A DNA stretch of 64,000 nt, taken from the NCBI RefSeq assembly GCF_001190945.1, contig NZ_CP011112.1, positions 434,001-498,000 on the forward strand. Direction: 5' to 3'. The stretch comes from Luteipulveratus mongoliensis. Its GTDB lineage: Bacteria > Actinomycetota > Actinomycetes > Actinomycetales > Dermatophilaceae. The notes under the pieces were generated by a model. That model searched no databases, was not told the DNA's origin, and was given only the letters and a program-made list of their open reading frames with translations. The position numbers and the translations under genes were made by a program. Shown in pieces: positions 47,809-56,457 of the stretch. The stretch's first letter is position 1. Each line of letters begins with the position of its first letter.

Positions 47809-49151
47809 CCGTGCACCTCCTCGACCGCGCCCACCATCGCATCGCAGATCGTCCGTAGGTCGTCGTCCAACGCAACGTAGGGCGGCATCGTGTAGACGAG
47901 GTTGCGGAAAGGGCGCACCCAGGCTCCTCGCTCGAGCGCCGCGCGAGTGACGTCGACAACGCGTACCGGGTCGTGGAGCGCGATGACACCGACGCCGCCC
48001 AGCACCCGCACCTGCTCGACTGACGAAAGCCTTTCTGCCGAGTAGAGATCCGTGAGTCCGCGTTCGAGTCGACTGACGTCGTCCTGCCAGCCTCGCTCGA
48101 GCAGCAGGTCGAGGCTTGCCGCCGCGATGGCGCATGCGAGCGGGTTGGCCATGAAGGTCGGCCCGTGCAGGATCGTGCCGAACGCGCTGCTCTCGATCGT
48201 CTCCGCGACGCGGTTCGTACACAGCATCGCCGCGAGCGTGACATAGCCGCCGGTCAGCGCCTTGCCGACGCACATGACGTCAGGCAGCGCGTCTGATCCG
48301 GCCCACTCCGTCGCGAAAAGCGTTCCCGTACGGCCGAATCCGGTGGCGATCTCGTCGTAGATCAGCAGCATGCCGTGCCGGTCGGCGACCTCGCGCAACA
48401 CTCGCAGGCAGTCCGCTGGATAGGGGTACATACCGCCGGCACCTTGCAGGATCGGTTCGACGATGATCGCCGCGCACTCCGAACCATGCTGGGACGCAAG
48501 GGTTTCCACGGACGCGGCCCATCGGCGTACAGCCTCGGACGTCTGGCGGGTCAGGCCGTTCACCTCGGCAGCCGACCGCGCCGGTGGGGGACGGTCGGCA
48601 AAGATCTGGGGCGCCAAGATGCCGGGGAACGCCGAGTGCATGCCGTCGACGGGGTCGCACACGCTCATCGCCGCGAAGGTGTCACCGTGATAGCCACCGC
48701 GCACGGTCAAGAACCTTTGGCGCTCGGGCTGGCCCGTCGCGACCTGGTACTGGAGGGCGACCTTCATCGCGACCTCGACCGAGACCGAGCCGGAGTCAGC
48801 GAAGAACACGTGCTCCAACCCGGCCGGCGAGAGCGCGACGAGTCGCTCACCCAGCGCGACCGCGGGCTCATGTGTCAGACCACCGAACATCGCATGACTG
48901 AACCGGCCGAGCTGCCCCTGCGCCGCCGCGTCCAGCGCCGGGTTGCGGTATCCATGGATCACCGACCACCACGAGCTCATCGCGTCCAGGGCCGACCGGC
49001 GTACGCCGTCCTCACCGACCAGATCGAGCCACGGCCCGTCCGCCCCGACGACCTCATAGGGGAGCGGGCCGTGCAGCGGGGCGTACGGGTGCCAGAGCAG
49101 ACCACGGTCGCGCGCAATGACCGAGTCGAGAGCGGTTGAGGGGGCCGTCAC
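47805..49151 (-). CDS. bioA: Adenosylmethionine--8-amino-7-oxononanoate aminotransferase
   Basis: A 448-aa PLP transaminase that uses S-adenosylmethionine as amino donor to make 7,8-diaminopelargonate. LLWHPYAPLHGP near the N-terminus, MSSWWSVIHGYRNP, LLIYDEIATGFGRTG and MCVGKALTGGYVTLAAML (catalytic Lys) are the BioA hallmarks, the N-terminal Trp-His-Pro-Tyr distinguishing it from other class III enzymes. I chose GTG 49151 (MTAPSTALD); a GTG at 49181 would add ten residues and lie inside a palindromic operator. It is the first gene of the operon, coupled to bioF by ATGA. Confidence 0.95.
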   Translation of the reverse strand: MTAPSTALDSVIARDRGLLWHPYAPLHGPLPYEVVGADGPWLDLVGEDGVRRSALDAMSSWWSVIHGYRNPALDAAAQGQLGRFSHAMFGGLTHEPAVALGERLVALSPAGLEHVFFADSGSVSVEVAMKVALQYQVATGQPERQRFLTVRGGYHGDTFAAMSVCDPVDGMHSAFPGILAPQIFADRPPPARSAAEVNGLTRQTSEAVRRWAASVETLASQHGSECAAIIVEPILQGAGGMYPYPADCLRVLREVADRHGMLLIYDEIATGFGRTGTLFATEWAGSDALPDVMCVGKALTGGYVTLAAMLCTNRVAETIESSAFGTILHGPTFMANPLACAIAAASLDLLLERGWQDDVSRLERGLTDLYSAERLSSVEQVRVLGGVGVIALHDPVRVVDVTRAALERGAWVRPFRNLVYTMPPYVALDDDLRTICDAMVGAVEEVHG

Positions 49152-49174
49152 ACCCGGGAGTCTGCCCCATCCCC

Positions 49175-49187
49175 TGAACACTGTTCA
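49175..49187. promoter_or_regulatory. BioQ-like palindromic operator upstream of bioA
   Basis: TGAACACTGTTCA is a perfect 13-bp palindrome (odd centre) 24 bp before the chosen bioA start. It resembles the TGAAC-N3-GTT type sites reported for the actinobacterial biotin repressor BioQ. No bioQ gene is in the window. Confidence 0.55.
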
Positions 49188-49200
49188 ATTTCCGCCTACG

Positions 49201-49303
49201 CCGGTCGAGTAGGCGAGGCGCTAGCCGAGGCGTATCGAGACCAGGTGCGCGCGATCACCTGGTCTCGATACGGACTGCGCTAACGCTCCGCCTACTCGAC
49301 CTA
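49201..49303. repeat. Dispersed repeat, copy 7 (both halves)
   Basis: CCGGTCGAGTAGGCGAGGCG ... CGTATCGAGACC and GGTCTCGATACGGACTGCGC ... GCCTACTCGACCTAC, lying between bioA and the GH101 gene and ending one base before the GH101 stop codon. Confidence 0.92.
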
Positions 49304-52300
49304 CTAGAGGGCGGTGACCTCGAACTCGTCGAGGACGAACTCGGCCGATCCGTCGTCGCCGCTCTTGCGCAACCCGACCCACGCGTCGCCGGCCGCGGGC
49401 GCGGTGAACTCGTAGGAGTGCGTGGCCGTCGTGGTCGCCACCGGCAGCGGCGTGACCGACAGGTCCGTCGCTGACGGGCTGTCCACCGCCGTCACCCAGG
49501 AGTACTGGCCGGCGGTCTCGCACTGGTACTGGAACGACACCTTGTACTTCTTGCCGGCCTCGAACCGCACCGTCTGCGGCACGGTCCGGTAGACCAGCCC
49601 GCCGTTCTCGCCGCGCGACTTCAGTGACTGCTCACCGGCGAGCACGTCGTCGATGACCTTGCCGTTCCACCCACGCTGCGTGAACGGCGCGTGCGTCTGC
49701 GCGATGTGCGTGCGCGGGTCGGTCACTCCGCCGGCGTCGCCCTTCACGAACGGACCCCAACCCACGGGCACGTTCTCGAAGTCCTCGTACGCGAGGGTGC
49801 CGGCCTTCGTCGTACGCCGACCGCTCACCACCCGCACGTTGTCGAACGTCACGCGCGCATCGCCGGCGTCGGCGGCCAACGTGAGCACGACCGGCTCGCG
49901 GGAAGTCTGCACCGTGAACCAGGTGAAGATCCGCTGCATCCGGCTCTCACTCTTGACGTCCGAGGCGACCTGGTTGACGGCGGTCGAGACGTCCGTCCAG
50001 TTCGACGCGGTCGTGCCGCCCACAGAGACATCCAGCCGCGCCCTGCGGCGGTCGCCGGCCTTGGCGCCGATCTCGACCTGGACCGACGCGACATAGGTAC
50101 CGGCCGGGAGGCTGCCGAGTCGCTGGCTGACGGAGGTCTGGCTGGAGCCGAGCACCAGCTCGTAGTCGCCCCGCGCACTGCGCTTGACCTCGGCGCCGCC
50201 CTTGACCGTCCATGCCTTGAGGTCGCCGGCGTTGAAGCCCGGGTCACGCAGCGGCGTGCCCTCGCCCCACTTCGGATCGGCCTGCTTCGGCGCGGGGCGA
50301 CGATAGACGACGTACGGCTGGCCCTTGTCGGCCTTCAACGTCACCTTGCCGCCGCTCACCTTGACCTGGCCGACGGAGACGCGGCCCTGGTCGGTCAGCT
50401 TGTAGACGTAGACCGACGAGGAGCCGGCCCAGCCGCGCGGCAGCTGCCACGTCGTCGTACCGCCAGTTGCGTTGAAGTGGAACAGCTTTGGCGGCGAGGT
50501 GAGCGACTTCGGCTCCCAGGGGATCAGGTAGGCATCGCCCCGCAGGATCTCGCGACGGTCCGCGGTCACCACCCGCGTGCCGCCGTCGTTGTGTACGGAG
50601 AGGGGCACCGGCGCGAAGAAGGTGATCTCCTCGTCGGTCCAGCTCTTGATCGGGTACGCCTGCAGCAGCTTGACCGGCAGGTTGTTGGTCCACAGCTGGG
50701 CGTAGAACGTGCTCCAGTCAGCCTTGCCCTGCCAGCCCTCGAAGGTGCCGAGCCGAGCGGTGCCGAGCAGCGGCCACTTGTCGGCGAAGACGTCCTTCTG
50801 GTGGTGACGGACCATGCGGATGAGCTGTGAGTTGATACCTCGCGACGTGTCGCCGCCGTAGTCGACCTCGTTCGCCCAGTGCGACCACAGCGACGAACGC
50901 TCGAGCCCGTGGCCCCACTCGGAGGTGACCACCCAGCCCTGCTCGCGCAGGTGAGCCTGCAATCCGTCGGAGTTCCAACCGGATTCGCGGAACACGTCGA
51001 TGTAGAGCATGTTCAGCCCAGGGTGGGCCTCACGGCGCAGGTCGGCGAAGCGCTTGGCGATGTCACCGCTGACCAGGTCACGACGTGAGTCGATCCGGTA
51101 CGACTGGTCCAGCCAGTCCCACTGCTTGTTGGCCGGGTCGACGAGCGTCTCGGAGAAGGCGTGGGCGACGGGGTAGGACTCGGTCGCGTTGACGTGCACC
51201 GCGAAGTCGCTGGACCAGCGAGAACCCTTGTCCACCAACGTGTTCATGTCCGCGAGCCCGCCCGCACGCTGGTTGTAGTTGCCGGCGTAGTCCGGGTGCG
51301 CGGAGTCGTGCCCCTCGGACTGATAGCCCTTGAGCAGGGTGAACTGGCGCAGCCCGTCCGTCGCGAGGTTGATCCGCTTGACGTTGTCGAGCGTGTGCAG
51401 GAACGGGTTCGCTGCCAGGCTGGCGAAGTTCATCGGGATGTGGGGGATCACGCGCAGGTGCTGGTCGTCGGCACCGAGCGGCTTGACCGCGATGTCACGC
51501 ATCGCGATGGCGGCGTCCTGCCAGTCGATCTTGCCGTCACCATTGCGATCGCGCGTCAGGATGACGGTGGCGTACGGCAGTGGCTGTGTCTGCGAAACAC
51601 CTGCAGTAGCAGGGCGATACGTCCACTCGCCCGGCGTGAGGCCGCTCTCGGTCCAGCTCGCCTTCTTGATCGCCTGGTGCCAGAAGCGGCCGTTCTCCCA
51701 GGTCGTGCCGTTGGCGCTCACGGGGACGTCATAGACGACGTTGGACTCCAGAGCGGCGGCGAGACGGTCAGTGGCCACGACGGCGTACGCACTGCCCTTG
51801 GCCGCTGCGTCTGCCGGGGTGTCCGCGGTGACCTTGACGAGAGTGTCGCCACTGGTCGCCTTGTCGAGAACGACGCGAGCGGCCAGCACGGTGGCGCCCG
51901 GCTGGTCGCTGCGCACGCTGAGCAGGCGCAGCTCGGGGATCTGCAGCCGACCGACGCGCAGTGCGTCGGTGTCCTTGATCGACGTGACGCGGTAGTCGAC
52001 CTTCCAGCCGGAGACCGCGATGCGGATGGTGATAGTGGTGCCACCCGTGAAGGTGAGCGTGTAATCGACCCGGTCCGAGCGCGTCGCGGCCTTGACCGTC
52101 GGCTTCTGCGAGACGCCGTCGATCAGGACGGACGTGACCGGGTCCGGCTGGCCGTGGATGACCGCCTTCGTGCCGCGGTCGGTGTAGGAGACCACGCGCG
52201 GGAAGTCAGAGCCGACGCGGACCTCGAGCTCGCGCGAACGGATGACCACCTCGGCGGGCGCTGCCGCATGTGCTGACTCCATGGGCACGATCGTCGCAGC

Positions 52301-52396
52301 GGCCGCCATCGCACCGAAGGTGCGCAGGACCGTACGCCTGGAGATCGAACCGCTGTCGCGGGATGTTGCGGGGGTGTTGCCGGTGGGGGGAACCAT
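49304..52396 (-). CDS. Endo-alpha-N-acetylgalactosaminidase, GH101 family, Tat-exported
   Basis: A 1030-aa secreted glycosidase that releases Gal-beta-1,3-GalNAc from Ser/Thr of mucin-type glycoproteins. The N-terminal twin-arginine signal has SRRTVLRTFGAMAAAA and a probable cleavage after AHAA. A beta-sandwich precedes the catalytic TIM barrel: nucleophile Asp467 in LYIDVFRESGWN and acid/base Glu493 in VTSEWGHG, matching the family residues. C-terminal jelly-roll modules (about 690-1030) are carbohydrate-binding-like. It is shorter than the cell-wall-anchored streptococcal and bifidobacterial enzymes and lacks a sorting signal. ATG 52396 has AAGGAG. With GH35 it starts the O-glycan pathway. 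Confidence 0.93.
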   Translation of the reverse strand: MVPPTGNTPATSRDSGSISRRTVLRTFGAMAAAATIVPMESAHAAAPAEVVIRSRELEVRVGSDFPRVVSYTDRGTKAVIHGQPDPVTSVLIDGVSQKPTVKAATRSDRVDYTLTFTGGTTITIRIAVSGWKVDYRVTSIKDTDALRVGRLQIPELRLLSVRSDQPGATVLAARVVLDKATSGDTLVKVTADTPADAAAKGSAYAVVATDRLAAALESNVVYDVPVSANGTTWENGRFWHQAIKKASWTESGLTPGEWTYRPATAGVSQTQPLPYATVILTRDRNGDGKIDWQDAAIAMRDIAVKPLGADDQHLRVIPHIPMNFASLAANPFLHTLDNVKRINLATDGLRQFTLLKGYQSEGHDSAHPDYAGNYNQRAGGLADMNTLVDKGSRWSSDFAVHVNATESYPVAHAFSETLVDPANKQWDWLDQSYRIDSRRDLVSGDIAKRFADLRREAHPGLNMLYIDVFRESGWNSDGLQAHLREQGWVVTSEWGHGLERSSLWSHWANEVDYGGDTSRGINSQLIRMVRHHQKDVFADKWPLLGTARLGTFEGWQGKADWSTFYAQLWTNNLPVKLLQAYPIKSWTDEEITFFAPVPLSVHNDGGTRVVTADRREILRGDAYLIPWEPKSLTSPPKLFHFNATGGTTTWQLPRGWAGSSSVYVYKLTDQGRVSVGQVKVSGGKVTLKADKGQPYVVYRRPAPKQADPKWGEGTPLRDPGFNAGDLKAWTVKGGAEVKRSARGDYELVLGSSQTSVSQRLGSLPAGTYVASVQVEIGAKAGDRRRARLDVSVGGTTASNWTDVSTAVNQVASDVKSESRMQRIFTWFTVQTSREPVVLTLAADAGDARVTFDNVRVVSGRRTTKAGTLAYEDFENVPVGWGPFVKGDAGGVTDPRTHIAQTHAPFTQRGWNGKVIDDVLAGEQSLKSRGENGGLVYRTVPQTVRFEAGKKYKVSFQYQCETAGQYSWVTAVDSPSATDLSVTPLPVATTTATHSYEFTAPAAGDAWVGLRKSGDDGSAEFVLDEFEVTAL

Positions 52397-52439
52397 GACA
52401 CTCCTTGGCTGATCAATCGGTGGTGCTACGTCGAAGCGC

Positions 52440-54296
52440 TCACTCGAACGTCTCGACGTAGGGCTCTGATGGACCGAGGTCCGGTCGTTCGCACAGCTCG
52501 ATCGCGCGCCCGATGGACTCGAGCTCGAGGAGGGTGATGACGTTGTCGCCGGCCCTCAGGTAAGGCGCTGGGACGTACGTCGTCCGCTGGGGCCCGACGC
52601 TGTCGTACCGGCCGATCAGCTCGCCGTTGACCCAGCAGAACCCGCGGCTGAAGCCCGGCAGCGCGAGGAAGGTGTCCGCCGGCTCGTCGATCTCAAAGCT
52701 CGCCTGGGCGAGCCCGGCCGAGTCGTACGACGGACGGCCGGCTTCGTCGGACGCCGCACCGGCGAGGTCGTTGAGGTCGTCGGTGCCCCAGCCCGCAAGA
52801 GGCACCGGGACGCTCTCCCACCCGTGCACGAGTCGACGGTCGATCGAGACGCCGCCGACCGCGCCCTTGTCTGCTCCGAGCAGCGGGCCGTAGTTGATCC
52901 GGCCGCGATCCTCGACAAGCACCTCGAGCAGGACCGGTAGACCATGGCCGACCACCTCCACGCCTGCAGAACCGTCGACGTCGTCGAGGCGACCCTGACA
53001 GATGCCGTCCACGAAGACGTACGCCCGGTCGCGCAGGTCATGCAGATAGATGCGATGCGCGCCGCGCGGCAGGATCGGGCGCGCGCGGTGCAGGACCATG
53101 CCGGACGACAGCCGCAGGTCCGCGAACGTCGGAACGCCAGCGCTGGCAACGCTTCCCGTCAACGGTCGAAGGGCGGTCAACAGATCGGCCACGGGCTCGA
53201 CCGCGATTCGCTGAGCGGGCAGCACGGCGGCCATGCCCGGCATGACCGGCAGCTCCGACACGGCTCGTCCGGTCGCTGCGGCGAAGATCTCGCGGAGTGC
53301 CGCGCCCTTGTCCGTGAGCTCGCCGTGCTCGGAGATCGGAGCGTCGGAGTCATAGCTCGTGATCGTGGGCTGCACCTTGGCCCCGTCATGGTTTGCGCCA
53401 GCCCAGAGGCCGTGATTCGAACCTCCGTGCGCCATATAGAGATTCACCGATCCGCCGCTGCGGACCACATCCCCGACGACCTTCGCAGCCGACTCGGCCG
53501 AGCGCACGTGATGCTGCTCGCCCCAGTGGTCGAACCAGCCATTCCAGAACTCGGCGCACAAGAACGGCTCGTCCGGGCGTCGCTTGCTCAGCAGGTCCCG
53601 TGCGCCTGATGGGTCCGACCCGAACGTCGCCGTGGCCCAGACTCCGGGAATCGTGCCACCGTCGAGCATCAGCTCGGTCGGGCCGTCGGCAGTGAACAGC
53701 AGTTCGCGAATCCCGCGCTCTCGCAACGCATCTCGCATCCAAGCGAGGTACTCAGCGTCGTCGCCGAAGGAGCCGTACTCATTCTCGACCTGCACCGACG
53801 TGATCGGTCCGCCGTGGACGGACTGAAGGGGTGCGACCTGGGGGATCAGCTCGTCGAGCCAACGCTCCACGAACGCGAGGTAGGCCGGGTCGCTCGACCT
53901 GACCGCGGTGCGGGGAGTGTCCGTGACAAAGGTCGGCAGGCCACCGTTGGCCCACTCGGCACAGATGTACGGACCTGGGCGGAGCATGACGTCGAGCCCG
54001 AGGTCACCGGCGATCTCGATGAACTGGGGGAGGTCACGCCAGTCGTCCCAGCGGGGCGTTTCGTCGGCGCGATCCTGGTGGAAGTTCCAGGCGACATAGG
54101 TGTCGACCGTGTTGAGCCCGAGCGCGCGGACTCGCTCAAGCCGGTCACGCCACAGCTGCGGATGCACCCGGAAGTAGTGCACCGAGCCCGACAGGATCTG
54201 GTGCGGGATGCCGCGCCGGAGGAGCTGGCTGGACCCAGCCTCCAACGCGGCATCCCGTGTCTGTGTGGCCCGCTCGGGGCCCCGACTCGTGGTCAT
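52440..54296 (-). CDS. Beta-galactosidase, GH35 family
   Basis: A 618-aa GH35 glycosidase. ILSGSVHYFRVHP, LRPGPYICAEWANGGLP, the acid/base Glu173 in VQVENEYGSFG and the nucleophile Glu249 in FLCAEFWNGWFDHWG are all present, followed by the usual beta domains. No signal peptide is visible, so it acts inside the cell, probably cutting galactose from the imported Gal-beta-1,3-GalNAc disaccharide. The ATG at 54296 overlaps the stop of a ten-codon upstream frame that has its own GAGGAG site. The gene ends 43 bp before GH101 and is divergent from a LacI regulator. Confidence 0.93.
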   Translation of the reverse strand: MTTSRGPERATQTRDAALEAGSSQLLRRGIPHQILSGSVHYFRVHPQLWRDRLERVRALGLNTVDTYVAWNFHQDRADETPRWDDWRDLPQFIEIAGDLGLDVMLRPGPYICAEWANGGLPTFVTDTPRTAVRSSDPAYLAFVERWLDELIPQVAPLQSVHGGPITSVQVENEYGSFGDDAEYLAWMRDALRERGIRELLFTADGPTELMLDGGTIPGVWATATFGSDPSGARDLLSKRRPDEPFLCAEFWNGWFDHWGEQHHVRSAESAAKVVGDVVRSGGSVNLYMAHGGSNHGLWAGANHDGAKVQPTITSYDSDAPISEHGELTDKGAALREIFAAATGRAVSELPVMPGMAAVLPAQRIAVEPVADLLTALRPLTGSVASAGVPTFADLRLSSGMVLHRARPILPRGAHRIYLHDLRDRAYVFVDGICQGRLDDVDGSAGVEVVGHGLPVLLEVLVEDRGRINYGPLLGADKGAVGGVSIDRRLVHGWESVPVPLAGWGTDDLNDLAGAASDEAGRPSYDSAGLAQASFEIDEPADTFLALPGFSRGFCWVNGELIGRYDSVGPQRTTYVPAPYLRAGDNVITLLELESIGRAIELCERPDLGPSEPYVETFE

Positions 54297-54325
54297 GCGA
54301 GACGCCCACGCTTCGAGCCGTTCAT
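54293..54325 (-). CDS. Possible ten-residue leader ORF before the GH35 gene
   Basis: ATG 54325 with GAGGAG upstream opens MNGSKRGRLA and stops at a TGA that overlaps the GH35 start as ATGA. The GH35 ATG itself has no ribosome-binding site, so translation through the mini-ORF may be needed for GH35 expression. It could equally be a chance frame. Confidence 0.4.
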   Translation of the reverse strand: MNGSKRGRLA

Positions 54326-54375
54326 GGGCGTACTCCTCGGGACCTCGATCGGTGTGCTTTCAGGATGGCACGCAA

Positions 54376-54389
54376 TGTTAGCGATAACA
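54376..54389. promoter_or_regulatory. LacI-type operator between GH35 and lacI genes
   Basis: TGTTAGCGATAACA has symmetric TGTTA/TAACA arms around a central CG, the usual form of LacI-family operators. It lies in the 160-bp divergent gap. Confidence 0.7.
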
Positions 54390-54456
54390 ACCGATTCGCA
54401 AGATCCGTCCCGCGCAGAGCGCCGGAAGCCGAAAGTCAGCCGGTTAGGATCGCTAG

Positions 54457-55503
54457 GTGGCAGTAGAAGATCTGGGCATCGGCGGCGCAGGGGACGGGCG
54501 CCCACCCGGTATGCAGGACGTGGCCCGGCTGGCTGGGGTGTCTGCCCAGACCGTCTCGCGCGTCCTGCGCGGCCATGTGAATGTTAGCGATCGCACCCGT
54601 TCTCAGGTGATGTCAGCCGTCGAACAGCTCGGCTATCGCCGCAACCACGCCGCGAGCGTGCTGTCCTCCGGACGCAGCCGCACGATCGGTGCCGTGATGT
54701 GGTCCACGGTCCAGTACTCCGGCCTCCTCATCTCGCACGGCATGGAGCAGGCGGCGCGCGAGTCCGGCTACACCGTGAGCACGGTCAGCGTGACATCGCT
54801 CGCGGCGCATGCGCTCGAGTCGGCCCTCGCCACGCTGATCGAGCAGGCCGTCGAGGGCATCGTGCTCGCCATCCCGATCAACGAGCCGGACCGTCGCGTC
54901 GCGGACCTCCTCGCCCGCGTCCCGTCGGTGTCCGTGGACGGTGCAATCTCCTCGACGACGCAGATGGTCATGGTGGACCAGGAGCTGATCGGTCGCCTGG
55001 CGACCCAGCACCTGCTCGACCTGGGGCACGACAACGTGTGGCACGTGTCGGGTGATGACAAGTGGAACGAGGCATCGCTGCGCACCGCGGGCTGGCAGCG
55101 CACCGTCGAAGCCGCGGGTCGTACGCCCGCTCCTCTCCTGCACGGCGACTGGACCCCGCAGTCCGGCTACGAGGCGGGTCAGCTGCTCGCCCGAATCCCT
55201 GACGCCACAGCGGTTTTCGTCTCCAGTGACGAGATGGCCTTCGGTGTGATGCGGGCACTCGAGGACGCCGGGCTGCGTATCCCGGAGGACGTCTCGGTCG
55301 TCGGTGTCGATGACATCTCGCTGGCGCCGTTCAGTCGTCCAGCGCTCACCACGGTGGCTCAGCCGCTCCTCGGAGTGGGCGCGAGTGCCGTACGACATCT
55401 GCTGGCTCAGATCACCAAGGAGCCGATCGAGGAGACACCGCTGGTGCCCGAGCTGATCGTGCGCGCCAGCACCGCCCCACCCCGCAAACCGCTGGTCGAG
55501 TAG
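54457..55503 (+). CDS. LacI family transcriptional regulator
   Basis: A 348-aa LacI/GalR repressor. The HTH is at about residues 19-45 (MQDVARLAGVSAQTVSRVLR with the hinge helix VSAVEQLGYRRNHAASVL), followed by a periplasmic-binding-protein-like sugar domain that ends VVGVDDISLAPFSRPALTTV. It is divergent from GH35 and surely controls the glycosidase genes; the inducer is likely a galactose- or GalNAc-containing sugar (inference). GTG 54457 is the start. The last residues PLVE and the TAG come from the dispersed repeat. Confidence 0.92.
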   Translation: MAVEDLGIGGAGDGRPPGMQDVARLAGVSAQTVSRVLRGHVNVSDRTRSQVMSAVEQLGYRRNHAASVLSSGRSRTIGAVMWSTVQYSGLLISHGMEQAARESGYTVSTVSVTSLAAHALESALATLIEQAVEGIVLAIPINEPDRRVADLLARVPSVSVDGAISSTTQMVMVDQELIGRLATQHLLDLGHDNVWHVSGDDKWNEASLRTAGWQRTVEAAGRTPAPLLHGDWTPQSGYEAGQLLARIPDATAVFVSSDEMAFGVMRALEDAGLRIPEDVSVVGVDDISLAPFSRPALTTVAQPLLGVGASAVRHLLAQITKEPIEETPLVPELIVRASTAPPRKPLVE

Positions 55504-55622
55504 GCGAGCCCCTTCGCTGGTCGAGTAGGCGAGCCCCAAAGGGCGAGCCGTATCGAGACCGGGTGACCGCGTGCACCTGGTCTCGATACGCCTCCGCTAG
55601 CGCTCCGGCTACTCGACCGGCG
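55490..55622. repeat. Dispersed repeat, copy 8 (left half doubled, right half)
   Basis: Two left-half starts (CGCTGGTCGAGTAGGCGAGC, at about 55491 and 55515), then CGTATCGAGACC, a spacer and GGTCTCGATACGCCTCCGCT ... GCTACTCGACCGGCG. It supplies the stop codons of both convergent genes, lacI-type and aldolase. Confidence 0.92.
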
Positions 55623-56457
55623 GGGGAGAGGCCAGGAGGCGCAGGAGGCGAGCGGCCTCGTCGCGCAGGGCGTCGCGCGCGGGCCCCAGGTATTTGCGGG
55701 TGTCCACGAGACTCTCCTGCTCAGCCAGCACCCGACGTACCTCGCCGGTGAAGACGACGTTGAGGTGCGTAGCGATGTTGACCTTGGTCAGCCCGGCCTG
55801 CACGCCACGTGCGATCTCCTCGTCGGGCACGCCAGACGAGCCGTGCAGCACCAGCGGCACGGGCACCGCATCGCGCAGCCGCGCCACCAGATCCAGGTCG
55901 AGCGAGGCCGTGCGCTCGGTCATCGCGTGCGAGGACCCGACGGCGACCGCGAGCGCGTCGACGCCGGTGTCCGCGACGAAGGCCGCTGCGTCGTCGGGAT
56001 CGGTGCGGACGCCCGGCGCGTGCACGCCGTCCTTGCCGCCAACCTCACCGAGCTCGGCCTCGACTGACACTCCGGCCTCGTGGCATCGGGCTGTCACTTC
56101 GGCGGTGAGGTCACGGTTCTGCTCGTCGGGCAGCTGCGACCCGTCGAACATCACTGAGGTGAATCCCAGGTCGACCGCCTGCTTCACCAGCTCGGGATCG
56201 GTCGCGTGGTCCAGGTGGAGGATGCACGTGGCTGATGATGCAGCCGCCAATGCCTTTGTGCCTGAACCGATTCCGAGCACCGACCCGTGATAGCGGACCG
56301 CGTTCTCGCTGATCTGGAGGACGACGGGGAGGCCGGTTGCTTCAGCCGCGGCGACCAACGCATGGGCGTGCTCGAGCTGGATGACGTTGAACGCACCCAC
56401 TCCGCGGCCCGCGGAGCGAGCCTCGTGCAGGACGTCGTCGAGTCGGGCGAGAGTCAT
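55609..56457 (-). CDS. Class II ketose-bisphosphate aldolase (tagatose-bisphosphate type)
   Basis: A 282-aa zinc-dependent aldolase of the FbaA/GatY/KbaY family. AFNVIQLEHAHALVAAAEATG, LHLDHATDPE with zinc-binding His residues, EAELGEVGGKDG, LVLHGSSGVP and KVNIATHLN are the family blocks. It cleaves tagatose-1,6-bisphosphate (or fructose-bisphosphate) to DHAP and GAP. In this locus, with a PfkB kinase and an AgaS-like protein, it should be the last step of GalNAc/galactosamine breakdown. ATG 56457 overlaps the kinase stop by ATGA. The final PVE and stop come from the repeat. Confidence 0.9.
   Translation of the reverse strand: MTLARLDDVLHEARSAGRGVGAFNVIQLEHAHALVAAAEATGLPVVLQISENAVRYHGSVLGIGSGTKALAAASSATCILHLDHATDPELVKQAVDLGFTSVMFDGSQLPDEQNRDLTAEVTARCHEAGVSVEAELGEVGGKDGVHAPGVRTDPDDAAAFVADTGVDALAVAVGSSHAMTERTASLDLDLVARLRDAVPVPLVLHGSSGVPDEEIARGVQAGLTKVNIATHLNVVFTGEVRRVLAEQESLVDTRKYLGPARDALRDEAARLLRLLASPPPVE

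Noticed and set aside
49151-49181. Upstream GTG 49181 as bioA start
   Set aside because: It lies within the palindromic operator, lacks a ribosome-binding site and adds residues absent from BioA.
54574-54592. Second AATGTTAGCGAT motif inside the lacI-type gene, as a possible internal operator
   Set aside because: It shares 12 bases with the operator but lacks the second arm; it encodes conserved residues of the HTH region.
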